Assembly: GCF_027921845.1 (NCBI RefSeq)
Contig: NZ_BSEN01000012.1
Location: 62,001 to 126,000 of the forward strand
Length of the DNA stretch: 64,000 nucleotides
Source of the DNA: Leifsonia poae
GTDB taxonomy: Bacteria; Actinomycetota; Actinomycetes; Actinomycetales; Microbacteriaceae
Direction: 5' to 3'
Within the stretch, counting starts at the first letter, position 1; the number at the start of each line of letters is the position of its first letter. A program made the translations under genes and the position numbers. This document shows positions 25,880 through 33,960 of the stretch, one piece after another. The notes under the pieces are model-generated. The model saw nothing but the letters and a program-made list of their open reading frames with translations. It ran no database searches and was not told the DNA's origin.

Positions 25880-26430
25880 GCGACGATCTCGCGGCGACGC
25901 CGGCGAACGCCGACGAACGCGCCGTCGACGGGATCAGGTCGCTCGTCGCCGACGCGGTCGCACGGCTCTCGGAGGCGGGGGCGCGACAGGAGGAGCTGGC
26001 CACGTTCATCCCGCGACAGCTCCGGATGCTCATCGCGCGCGAGCCGGTGCTGCAACCGGTCGGACGAGTGTGGCGCCTGGGCGTGCTGCTGCTCGACGCC
26101 GACGGCGTTCTGCGAGCGACCGGGGCCATCACGCGGGCGACGGAGCCGGGGCGGCCGGCATATCAATCGCAGTCCGCGGAGACGCGCCGCGCCTACCGGG
26201 CAGCGGCGCAGCGCGGGCATTTCGCGTCCGGTGCCACGGTGAACTACGACACCGAGGTCATCGACCTCGACGCCGAGGGCCTGCGTTCGACCGCCGGACC
26301 GCTGTTCCTCCGCAACGGACGCGCGCTCGTGCGCTGGAGCCCGACGGCGACGGATGCCGACGCGGTCGACTTCGCGCGCTACCTCGCCGAGCGCGTAGAA
26401 CTGCTGGTGTCACCGCCGCAGGGCGCGTAG
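25876..26430 (+). CDS. conserved hypothetical protein coupled to nonapeptide-repeat gene
   Basis: This 184-residue soluble protein has an N-terminal helical half (ARQEELATFIPRQLRML). A strand-rich half follows (GRVWRLGVLLLDADGVLRATG; GATVNYDTEVIDLDAEGL), then a C-terminal helix (DAVDFARYLAERVELLV). No catalytic motif is evident. The ATGA overlap with the preceding gene argues that the two products act together. The family is not recognised. Confidence 0.7.
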   Translation: MSDDLAATPANADERAVDGIRSLVADAVARLSEAGARQEELATFIPRQLRMLIAREPVLQPVGRVWRLGVLLLDADGVLRATGAITRATEPGRPAYQSQSAETRRAYRAAAQRGHFASGATVNYDTEVIDLDAEGLRSTAGPLFLRNGRALVRWSPTATDADAVDFARYLAERVELLVSPPQGA

Positions 26431-26441
26431 CGCGGTCGGAA

Positions 26442-26717
26442 TCAGCTCGTCGCCGTGCCCGAAGACGGCTTGGCGGCCTTGCCCGTGATGTCGTCGAGCT
26501 TGTCGCTCGCCTTGTCGACGACGTCGCTCACGCGGTCGCCGAGCTCGCTCGCCGCCTTGCCTGCCAGGTCCTTCACATCGCCGGCGACCTGCTGAACGGG
26601 CGCCGACTGGGTGAAGCCGTTGACCTGGCGCTTGATGCGTTCGTACGCCTGTCGCCCGGACTTCGAGCCGAACACGTAGCCGACGCCGACGCCGGCCAGG
26701 AAGATGATGAATTTCAT
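26442..26717 (-). CDS. YtxH-like protein
   Basis: This 91-residue protein has an N-terminal membrane helix (KFIIFLAGVGVGYVFGSKSGR) followed by a long amphipathic helix (DVKDLAGKAASELGDRVSDV). The pattern matches YtxH/gas-vesicle-like stress proteins of unknown function. GAGGAGAACCC precedes ATG 26717. Confidence 0.75.
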   Translation of the reverse strand: MKFIIFLAGVGVGYVFGSKSGRQAYERIKRQVNGFTQSAPVQQVAGDVKDLAGKAASELGDRVSDVVDKASDKLDDITGKAAKPSSGTATS

Positions 26718-26812
26718 GGGTTCTCCTCGTGAGATGACGGGGGATGTTCCGGACCCGACGAACCGTACGCGCGATCCCCGCCGCGCGACAGGGCTTGCAA
26801 TCGGGCCGTGTT

Positions 26813-26873
26813 CGTCGTTTGCCAGTAGTGGTGGGGCCAGGCCCCGGATAACCACCGCAAGTGGCAAACGACG
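26813..26873 (+). repeat. TTTGCCAG palindrome, copy A
   Basis: Arms at 26813-26834 and 26852-26873 (22 nt each) pair at 19 positions around a 17-nt loop ending ATAA. A related element with the same arm sequence and loop length lies at 33809-33871 in the opposite orientation. The element sits between the YtxH and PPTase genes. Confidence 0.8.
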
Positions 26874-26938
26874 GCGGGCGGGCCGCGGGCGGCGGCCGGC
26901 GGGCCGCCGGCCGGGGGCGGCGATGGGAGACTGGGCCG

Positions 26939-27529
26939 GTGATCGACGGGAACGGGGTGGCGCTGGGTGTGGTGCATGGCACGCCCAGCGGGCGCGCGCT
27001 GCTCCGCGCGCTGGTCGCGGAGCTCGCCGGAGCCACGCCGATCGACCCCGACACCGTGATCATCGATGCCCGATGCCCCGACTGCGGCGGTGACCACGGG
27101 CGTCCCGTCGTCATGGCCCCGGATGCCGCGCGGCACATCCACGTCAGCCTCAGCCACGTCGGCGACACCGTCGTCGGGGTCGCGAGCGCCGACCGGTCCG
27201 TCGGTGTCGACGCCGAGTCGGCGGATGCGCTGGCCGACGGTGAGCGCGCCCAGCGCATCCGGGAGCTGATCGGCCGGCACGACGGCGATCCACTGCGGCG
27301 CTGGACGGCCATCGAGGCCGTGCTCAAGGCCGACGGCCGCGGGCTGCGCGTCGACCCGGCCACCGTGTCGCTCGACCCACTCGAGCCGCTCGACCCGGCC
27401 GACCCGGCCGACCCGCGCGCTCCGCACACCAGCGGCTGGCGCGCATCCGTGCCCGGCGACACGCGCCGCTACATCGTGACCGAGGTCGCCGTCGAGGGCC
27501 TGGTCGTCAGCGTCGCGCGCGAGCTCTGA
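26939..27529 (+). CDS. 4'-phosphopantetheinyl transferase, Sfp type
   Basis: This 196-residue protein has the PPTase motifs HVSLSHVGDTVVGV, SVGVDAE (Mg-binding Asp and Glu) and RRWTAIEAVLKADGRGL (W-x-x-(K/R)EAxxKA-like). It transfers the phosphopantetheine arm from CoA to carrier-protein serines. The carrier domain of the NRPS-like protein at 28871 (Ser562) is the obvious client. GTG 26939 was chosen because the longer frame runs into low-complexity GGCCGG repeats and the palindrome. The gene overlaps the convergent peptidase by 23 bp. Confidence 0.85.
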   Translation: MIDGNGVALGVVHGTPSGRALLRALVAELAGATPIDPDTVIIDARCPDCGGDHGRPVVMAPDAARHIHVSLSHVGDTVVGVASADRSVGVDAESADALADGERAQRIRELIGRHDGDPLRRWTAIEAVLKADGRGLRVDPATVSLDPLEPLDPADPADPRAPHTSGWRASVPGDTRRYIVTEVAVEGLVVSVAREL

Positions 27530-28874
27530 CGCGGCCCGGCGCCGGCGGCAGGTCGGGCACCGGCAGCGCATCGAGCCACGCGTCGAACAGCGCGTCGAGC
27601 ACGTCGGCGGGCGCGCCGGTCACCTCGGCGGCGAGCGCGCGGAAGTCGTCCGTCACCGCCGTGCCGAATCGGCGGCGCTCGGTCCACGCACGGAGCAGCC
27701 CGAAGAACGCCGGGTCGCCGACGGTCAGCCGCAGCGCATGCAGCGTGAGCGCACCCCGCTTGTAGACACGGTCGTCGAACATCAGCGCTGGGCCGGGATC
27801 GGCGAGGAGCAGATCCGCCGGAAGCGTCCGCAGACCCGCGTGGTAGCGGCGCGCGAGCTGGTCGGCCGTGTCGCGCCCCGCGCGCTCCGACCAGATCCAC
27901 TCCGCATAGCAGGCGAAGCCCTCGTTGAGCCAGATGTGCTTCCAGGCGGCGAGACCGACGCTGTTGCCGAACCACTGGTGTGCGAGCTCGTGCGCGATCA
28001 GCCGTTCCGAGCCGCCCTCGCCGTCCACGTGGTTCTCCCCGAAGATCGCCGAGCCCTGGGCCTCGAGCGGGATCTCCAGTTCGTCCTCCGTCACGATCAC
28101 GGTGAAGTCGGGGAACGGGTACGGACCGAACGCGTCGGAGAAGGTCTCGAGCATGGTGGCGAGCGGCGCGAAGTCGGCGTGCACGCGCGCCTCGAGCTCG
28201 GCCGGGAAGACGAACACCACCGGCGTCGGGGCCACCTCGACGTGCCGGCGCAGGTATCCGCCGATCTGAACGGTCGCGAGGTAGGTCGCGGTCGGTTCGT
28301 CGCACTCGTAGAGCCACGTGCCGCGACCCGACGCGAACCCGTGACTCACCAGCCGCCCGGTCGCCACCACCGTGTACGGCTCCTCCGCCGACATCCGGAT
28401 GCGGTACCGCGCCTTGTCCGACGGGTGGTCGTTGCACGGGAACCAGGTGGGCGCACCGTTCGGCTGCGCCGCGACGATGACACCGTCGGTGAGCTCCTCC
28501 CACCCGACGAGGCCCCAATGGCTGCGACGCGGAGCCGGTGACCCCGCGTACGCGAGCTCGACGGTGAACTCCTCGCCGGCCGCGATCGGCTGGGCGGGCG
28601 TCACGACCACCTTCGACGGCGTCTGGCGGAACCGGGTGCGCTTCTCACCGGTCAGGCGCACGCGGGAGACCCGCAGACGCACCAGGTCGAGACTGAACGA
28701 CGTCAGCTCCTGCGTGCTGCGCGCCACGATCACCGCGGTGGCGTCGAGCCGGTTCGTCGCGACCCGGTAGCGCAGGTCGAGGTCGTACGAGTCGACCGCG
28801 TAACCCCCGTTGCCGGAGTGCGGCAGATAGGGGTCCCCCGCGTTGTGCGCACCCGCGCTCTTCGCCGTCGTCAC
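27507..28874 (-). CDS. M1-family zinc metallopeptidase
   Basis: This 455-residue protein has the M1 beta-sandwich N-terminal domain (SYDLDLRYRV) and the thermolysin-like catalytic domain with HELAHQWFGN and WLNEGFACYAE (Zn ligands His, His, Glu). The long C-terminal domain of full-size aminopeptidase N (about 850 residues) is absent. There is no signal peptide. GTG 28874 overlaps the stop of the poly-amino-acid synthetase gene (GTGA), so the two are translationally coupled. Zn aminopeptidases are known to degrade epsilon-poly-lysine in producers, so a self-protection or trimming role is a fair inference. Confidence 0.9.
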   Translation of the reverse strand: MTTAKSAGAHNAGDPYLPHSGNGGYAVDSYDLDLRYRVATNRLDATAVIVARSTQELTSFSLDLVRLRVSRVRLTGEKRTRFRQTPSKVVVTPAQPIAAGEEFTVELAYAGSPAPRRSHWGLVGWEELTDGVIVAAQPNGAPTWFPCNDHPSDKARYRIRMSAEEPYTVVATGRLVSHGFASGRGTWLYECDEPTATYLATVQIGGYLRRHVEVAPTPVVFVFPAELEARVHADFAPLATMLETFSDAFGPYPFPDFTVIVTEDELEIPLEAQGSAIFGENHVDGEGGSERLIAHELAHQWFGNSVGLAAWKHIWLNEGFACYAEWIWSERAGRDTADQLARRYHAGLRTLPADLLLADPGPALMFDDRVYKRGALTLHALRLTVGDPAFFGLLRAWTERRRFGTAVTDDFRALAAEVTGAPADVLDALFDAWLDALPVPDLPPAPGRVRARARR

Positions 28875-31800
28875 GAGACCACGGCGTGGTAGTCGGCGAT
28901 GGTGACCTCGCGCCACGGACCGATGGGGTTGCCGCTCCACCGGCTGCGGTCCGGAACCAGCTCGCCTCGCATCACGAGCGATGCCGGGCCTACCGTCGCG
29001 TGCCTTCCGATGAGCGCCGCCGGCAGCACCACGCTGTGCGGCCCGAGGGTCGCACCGGTCTCGAGGGTCACCGTGTCCATGCTCATGATTCGATCATGGA
29101 ACAGGTGCGTTTGCACCACGCAGCCACGATTCACCGTGGAGGCGTCGCCCAGACGTACGAGGTCGGCCTCCGGCAGCCAGTAGCTGTCGCACCAGACTCC
29201 GCGGCCGATCGAGGCACCGAGGCTGCGCAGCCACCACACGAGCGCGGGGGTTCCGGCTGCCGCCTGCGCGAACCACGGGGCGGCCACCATCTCGGTGAAC
29301 GTGTCGGACACCTCGCTGCGCCACACGAACGACGACCAGAGCGGATGCTCGCCCGCCCGGATGCGGCCGATGAGCACCCACTTGGCCGCGGTGCTGACCA
29401 GAGCGGCGACCGCACCTGCGACGAGCATGACCACGCCGCTCAGCAGAACGGCCGCGAGCACGCTCCACGCGTCGGCGAGCGCGGCCAGGGCGAACAGCAC
29501 CGCCAGGCCGAGCCCGCAGGTGACGAAGACCGGCACGATCCGGCACAGTTCCCAGAGCGTCCTCGCCAGCCGGAGCCCCGTCGACGGGTTGTACGTGCGA
29601 TTGGCGTCGCCCTCCGCCGCCGTGCGCCTGAGCCGCACCGGCGGCGAGCCCAGCCACGACGATCCGGGCTTCGATTTACGGGGTGCGGCGGAGAGCACGG
29701 CGACGAGCCCGTCACGCGGAACCCGGTGCCCGGCCGCTGCCATGCCGGAGTTGCCGAGGAAGGCGCGGGCGCCGATCTCCGCCCGGGCGATCCGTACGCG
29801 CCCGCCGCCCAGTTCGTACGACGCGACGAGGGTGTCGTCGGCGAGGAAGGCGCCGTCTTTGACGACCGTCATCGCCGGGAGCAGCAGCACGGTCGAGGCC
29901 TCGACGTCACGGCCGACCTGCGCTCCGAGCATCCGGAGCCAGACGGGGGTGAAGAGGCTCGAGTAGAGGGGGAACAGCAGCGTGCGCGCGAGGTCGAGCA
30001 GCCGCTCCGTCGTCCAGACCTGCCAGCCGACCCGCCCACGCACGGGGAACGTGCCGACGGAGAGGCCGAGTCCGAGCAGGCGGACTCCCGCGACGACCGC
30101 AACGGCGAGCACGAGGCCTGCGACGAGGGTGGCGGGGATGATCGCTGCGATCGATCGCACCGCTGCCTCGGCGAGCGAGTCCGAACCCGCGATGAAGATC
30201 GCCACGAGCACGCCCCCGGCCGCGAAGGCGATGACGGGCACGAGGGCGATCGCGATGGCCGAGGCGGCGTAGGCCGCAAGCCAGCGCGTGTGACGCGGCG
30301 GGCGCTCGGGCTCCCACCACGCCGTGGCCGGGCCGACGCGCTCGGCCGGGGATCCCGCCCAGCGTTCGCCTGCGCGCACCCGGCCGAACACCGCGGAGCC
30401 CGGCGCGATCGCGGCGTTCTTGCCGATCCGCGCCCCGGGCAGCAGGGTGCTCCTCGCGCCGATCGTGCTGTTCGCGCCGATCCGGATGGCCCCGATGCGC
30501 AGCAGGTCGCCGTCGATCCAGTAGCCGGCGAGGTCGACCTCGGGTTCGATCGCGGCACCGGCGCCGATCCGCAGCATCCCGGTCACCGGCGGGAGGGAGT
30601 GCAGGTCGACATCCGGACCGATGCGGGCCCCGAGGGCACGGGCGTAGTACGTGATCCAGGGTGCGCCCGCCAGGCTCACCGCACCGACCTGGTGGGCGAC
30701 CTGCTCGGCCAGCCACAGGCGCAGATGGACCCCGCCTCCGCGCGGATAGTCACCCGCCGTCACCCCGGACAGCAGCAGGCGTGCGCAGACAACCGAGATC
30801 GCCATCCGGCCGAAGGGCGTCGCGAACAGCAGCAGTCCGATCAGCAGCACCCACAGCGGCGTCGACGGGAGGAAGCCGAAGCCGGGGAACGCGTGCAGGA
30901 TGGCGCTCGCGGTCAGCAGCCAGACCACCCACCGGATGCCGCTGAAGACGAAGAGCGGGACGCCCAGCAGCGACTGGAGCCACTGCATCCGGGCCGGTGT
31001 CGGCGGAACGATGTGGGTCGACTCGGGCTCGGGCGGGTTGGACGATTCCCTCGAGGCGAGCTCGGCGGCCATCGCACCCAGTCTCGGATGCGCGTAGATG
31101 TCGGCGACGGTGAACTCCGGATCGCGCTGCCGGATGCGGCTCACGAGCTGCGCGGCCGCGAGGGACCCGCCTCCGAGGTCGAAGAAGTTGTCGGAGGGCG
31201 CGGTCGCCGGGAGCCCCAGAACTGCCTGCCAGTCGGCGGCCAGTTCGCGCACGCCGGGGTCGAGATCGGCGGAGCCGTCGTCGTCGGGCAGGGGCCAGGG
31301 CAGCGCGGCGCGGTCGACCTTGCCGGAGGTGCGCGTCGGCAGGTCGCCGACGACGGCGAGCACCGGGACCAGCGCGGCGGGCAGCTCCTCCCGCAGCCGG
31401 GCCAGGGCCGCGCCGCGGTCGAACGACGACGGATCGGTGACCGCGAGGTATCCGACGAGCACCTGGTTGCCCGCCGCGGTCGTGCGCACGGCGGCGGCCG
31501 CGCCGGAGACCCCGGACAGGTTCTGCAGCGCCGACTCGATCTCGCCGAGCTCGATGCGGCGACCGCCGACCTTCACCTGGTCGTCGGCGCGCCCCTGGAA
31601 GAGGAGGCCTGCGCGATGGAAGCGCACGAGGTCGCCGCTCCGGTAGGCGCGGTCCCAGCCGATCGAGGGCAGCGGTGCGTACTTCTCCGCGTCTTTGACG
31701 GGATCGAGGTAGCGCGCGAGCCCGACGCCGCCGATGATCAGCTCGCCCACCTCGCCATCGGCGACCGGATGACCGTCCCCGTCGACCACCGCGAGGGACC

Positions 31801-32848
31801 AGCCGTCGAGCGGGAGTCCGATGCGCACGGGGTCGCCCGGATGCAGCAGGGCCGCGCACGCGACAACGGTCGCTTCGGTCGGCCCATACGTGTTCCACAC
31901 CTCGCGGCCGCTGACCGCCAGTCGCTCGACGAGTTCCGGAGGGCAGGCCTCGCCGCCGAAGATCAGCAACCGCACGTTCTCGAGCGACTCGGCCGGCCAG
32001 AGGGCGGCGAGGGTCGGAACGGTGGAGACGATCGAGATGCCCCGCGTGGTCAGCCACGGACCGAGATCCATGCCGCTGCGCACGAGGGAGCGCGGCGCGG
32101 GGACGAGGCAGGCGCCGTGCCGCCAGGCGAGCCACATCTCCTCGCAGGAGGCGTCGAAGGCGACGGAGAGCCCCGCGAGCACCCGGTCGCCCGGGCCGAT
32201 GGGCTCGTCCTGCAGGAACAGTCGCGCTTCGGCGTCGACGAAGGCGGCCGCGGAGCGGTGCGAGACAGCAACGCCCTTGGGGGTGCCGGTGGACCCCGAG
32301 GTGAAGATGATCCAGGCGTCCTCGTCGGGCTGCGGGGCGGAGACGATCGGGGTCGCGGACGTGCTCGGATGCGCGGGTGCGCCGGAGAAGAGGGCGGCGG
32401 GTCTGGGCGTGGGGTCGGCTGCGGCCGAGGCGGCGGGGGTCGGGTGGGCGGGGGCCGACGGCACGAACTCGCCGTCGCCGCCGATCACACCGCGAACGGC
32501 CGCCTCGCCGAACACCAGCTCCGCACGCTCATCCGGATCGTCGGCGTCGACCGGCACATACGCGGCACCTGCCGCCATCACCGCGAGGATGGCGATGTAC
32601 AGCTCGCGGCGCCCCGACGCCATCCGCACGCCCACCCGATCGCCCCGACGCACCCCGGCCAGCGTGAGCCGGGCGGCGACGACCACCACGCGCGCCATGA
32701 GCTCGCGATAGCTGAGAGCGCCGTCCGCGTCTTCGAGAGCGGACGCATCCGGATGCGCGGCCGCCGTCGCCCGCAGGATGTCCAGGAGGGTGCGCGGCGC
32801 GGGCGCGTCGGCGCGTCGATCGAGGATCCCCGCTCGGGTTTCGGTCAC
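28871..32848 (-). CDS. Pls/PosA-family NRPS (epsilon-poly-lysine synthetase-like)
   Basis: The 1325-residue protein has three parts. The adenylation domain (about 20-515) has IFTSGSTGTPKG, NTYGPTEATV, YRSGDLV and SGK510. The carrier domain (about 530-600) has FDLGGGSL with Ser562. The membrane part (620-1325) has six helices (about 628-650, 663-683, 858-885, 895-925, 1104-1130, 1132-1155) and three left-handed beta-helix domains (about 740-835, 975-1055, 1208-1300). Streptomyces epsilon-poly-L-lysine synthetase has this layout and size. Aligning to PheA, I read the pocket as D232 A233 E236 S275 I296 G298 T320 V328 V329 K510, close to known lysine codes. An Ala/Pro-rich insert (about 130-175) precedes core A3. 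Start is GTG 32848 after GGAG. The product is inferred. Confidence 0.88.
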   Translation of the reverse strand: MTETRAGILDRRADAPAPRTLLDILRATAAAHPDASALEDADGALSYRELMARVVVVAARLTLAGVRRGDRVGVRMASGRRELYIAILAVMAAGAAYVPVDADDPDERAELVFGEAAVRGVIGGDGEFVPSAPAHPTPAASAAADPTPRPAALFSGAPAHPSTSATPIVSAPQPDEDAWIIFTSGSTGTPKGVAVSHRSAAAFVDAEARLFLQDEPIGPGDRVLAGLSVAFDASCEEMWLAWRHGACLVPAPRSLVRSGMDLGPWLTTRGISIVSTVPTLAALWPAESLENVRLLIFGGEACPPELVERLAVSGREVWNTYGPTEATVVACAALLHPGDPVRIGLPLDGWSLAVVDGDGHPVADGEVGELIIGGVGLARYLDPVKDAEKYAPLPSIGWDRAYRSGDLVRFHRAGLLFQGRADDQVKVGGRRIELGEIESALQNLSGVSGAAAAVRTTAAGNQVLVGYLAVTDPSSFDRGAALARLREELPAALVPVLAVVGDLPTRTSGKVDRAALPWPLPDDDGSADLDPGVRELAADWQAVLGLPATAPSDNFFDLGGGSLAAAQLVSRIRQRDPEFTVADIYAHPRLGAMAAELASRESSNPPEPESTHIVPPTPARMQWLQSLLGVPLFVFSGIRWVVWLLTASAILHAFPGFGFLPSTPLWVLLIGLLLFATPFGRMAISVVCARLLLSGVTAGDYPRGGGVHLRLWLAEQVAHQVGAVSLAGAPWITYYARALGARIGPDVDLHSLPPVTGMLRIGAGAAIEPEVDLAGYWIDGDLLRIGAIRIGANSTIGARSTLLPGARIGKNAAIAPGSAVFGRVRAGERWAGSPAERVGPATAWWEPERPPRHTRWLAAYAASAIAIALVPVIAFAAGGVLVAIFIAGSDSLAEAAVRSIAAIIPATLVAGLVLAVAVVAGVRLLGLGLSVGTFPVRGRVGWQVWTTERLLDLARTLLFPLYSSLFTPVWLRMLGAQVGRDVEASTVLLLPAMTVVKDGAFLADDTLVASYELGGGRVRIARAEIGARAFLGNSGMAAAGHRVPRDGLVAVLSAAPRKSKPGSSWLGSPPVRLRRTAAEGDANRTYNPSTGLRLARTLWELCRIVPVFVTCGLGLAVLFALAALADAWSVLAAVLLSGVVMLVAGAVAALVSTAAKWVLIGRIRAGEHPLWSSFVWRSEVSDTFTEMVAAPWFAQAAAGTPALVWWLRSLGASIGRGVWCDSYWLPEADLVRLGDASTVNRGCVVQTHLFHDRIMSMDTVTLETGATLGPHSVVLPAALIGRHATVGPASLVMRGELVPDRSRWSGNPIGPWREVTIADYHAVVS

Positions 32849-32987
32849 GTCTCAACTCCGGTCGCCGCGGTGCCCGCTCGAACAGGCACGTCGCGGGAAC
32901 GGTACCCAGCGGCGGTAGCCGGGAGGTGAACGGACTCGATCGTGAGCCGGCTCAGTCCCGTGCGGAAACCGTCATGGCCGGCAGGTC

Positions 32988-33686
32988 TCAGGCGTCGGCA
33001 GTGGCGGTGTGAGCCGAGAGCGCATCGACCAGTGCGGCCTTGCTCAGCGTCGAATAGCCCCGGATGCCCGCCGCCCTCGCTCGTCCGCGCAGCATCGCCA
33101 CGGTGAGGTTCGGGTCGGTGTGCGGCGCGTCGGCGTGCGGCGCGCCCGCGGCCGGTGCGGTTCGTGCCGGGGCGGGTGCAGTTCGCGCGGGCGCAGGCGT
33201 GCGAGGCGCGGATGCGACGGCCGGCACCTCCCTGACAGGAGCAGCACGCTTGGCAGCGGGCTTGGCGGAAGCTCTGGCGGCGGGCGACACGGTCGAGGCC
33301 GGCTTCGGTGCCGACCCGGACTTCGCCTTCACCGTGGTCGACGTCGAGGAGGACGCCTTCGACGCCTTGGACGCCGACGGCTTCGACGACTTCAGCGCTG
33401 GGGACTTGGCCGACTTCGAGGAGGACGACTTGGAGGGTGCCGACTTCGCGGGCGCCGACTTCGCGGACTTCTTCGCCTTGGCGGCCTTCTCCAGCGCGGC
33501 TTTCGCGGCAGCCGCATCCTTCTCCGACCGGCGGCGCAGCTTCTTCGCTTCGGCCGCGAGGTCGTCCGCCTTCTGGCGCGCCTTCTTGTCGACCTTCTTC
33601 GCGGTTCTCTTCGCTTCCGCGATCGCTGCCTCGGCCGCTGCGAGGGCGGTCTCGGCCGCCTTCTCGAGCTTGGACTTCTTCGCCAT
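32988..33686 (-). CDS. Lys/Ala-rich histone-like protein with Rho_N/SAP-like C-terminus
   Basis: This 232-residue protein has three parts. Residues 1-75 form a basic coiled-coil-like helix (KAAETALAAAEAAIAEAKRT, DDLAAEAKKLRRRSEKD). The middle is a Lys/Ser/Ala/Pro disordered tail like histone H1 or HupB tails. The C-terminal 40 residues form a small helical motif (LTVAMLRGRARAAGIRGYSTLSK) of the Rho_N/SAP kind, also present at 48068. DNA or RNA binding is likely. It lies 139 bp upstream of the poly-amino-acid synthetase gene on the same strand. ATG 33686 is chosen because the MAKKSK start is preceded by GAAGGGAA. Confidence 0.75.
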   Translation of the reverse strand: MAKKSKLEKAAETALAAAEAAIAEAKRTAKKVDKKARQKADDLAAEAKKLRRRSEKDAAAAKAALEKAAKAKKSAKSAPAKSAPSKSSSSKSAKSPALKSSKPSASKASKASSSTSTTVKAKSGSAPKPASTVSPAARASAKPAAKRAAPVREVPAVASAPRTPAPARTAPAPARTAPAAGAPHADAPHTDPNLTVAMLRGRARAAGIRGYSTLSKAALVDALSAHTATADA

Positions 33687-33808
33687 GTGATTCCCTTCGA
33701 CCGCATGTCGGGCGGGTGCTCGGCGTGCCCAGTCTGGCACCGCCGCCGCGCGCACGCACCTGTCCGCGCCATCAACCGTCATCCGCGCCGCCCACCGGCC
33801 TGCCTTCG

Positions 33809-33871
33809 CCGTCGTTTGCCAGTTGTGGTGGTTATAGGGGCGTGGGGGCCACCACTACTGGCAAATGACGG
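33809..33871 (-). repeat. TTTGCCAG palindrome, copy B
   Basis: The 23-nt arms (33809-33831 and 33849-33871) match at 21 positions and the loop is 17 nt. Read on the minus strand, the arms and the loop end (CCCC..ATAA) match copy A at 26813-26873. It lies in the divergent region between the Lys/Ala-rich gene and the TOPRIM gene. Confidence 0.8.
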
Positions 33872-33876
33872 TCGGC

Positions 33877-33932
33877 GGAGCCGGAGCCGGAGCCGGAGGC
33901 GGAGCCGGAGGCGGAGCCGGAGGCGGAGCCGG
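33877..33932. repeat. GGAGCC/GGAGGC hexanucleotide tandem repeat
   Basis: About nine hexamer units alternate GGAGCC and GGAGGC just before the TOPRIM start. It is probably slippage-prone and could change the spacing of the promoter and the start. The rest of the 274-bp gap (33687-33960) holds only the palindrome. Confidence 0.75.
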
Positions 33933-33960
33933 ACACGGCGCAGGGTGCCAGAATGGCTGC

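Noticed and set aside
28886-32929. 1347-codon open frame on the plus strand opposite the NRPS-like gene
   Set aside because: It is rich in Arg/Gly/Glu/Asp with no domain motifs, as expected for the antisense of a high-GC gene; the minus-strand frame has clear A, T and membrane domains.
33877-33932. CRISPR-like array
   Set aside because: Units are six bases with no spacers; it is a simple tandem repeat.
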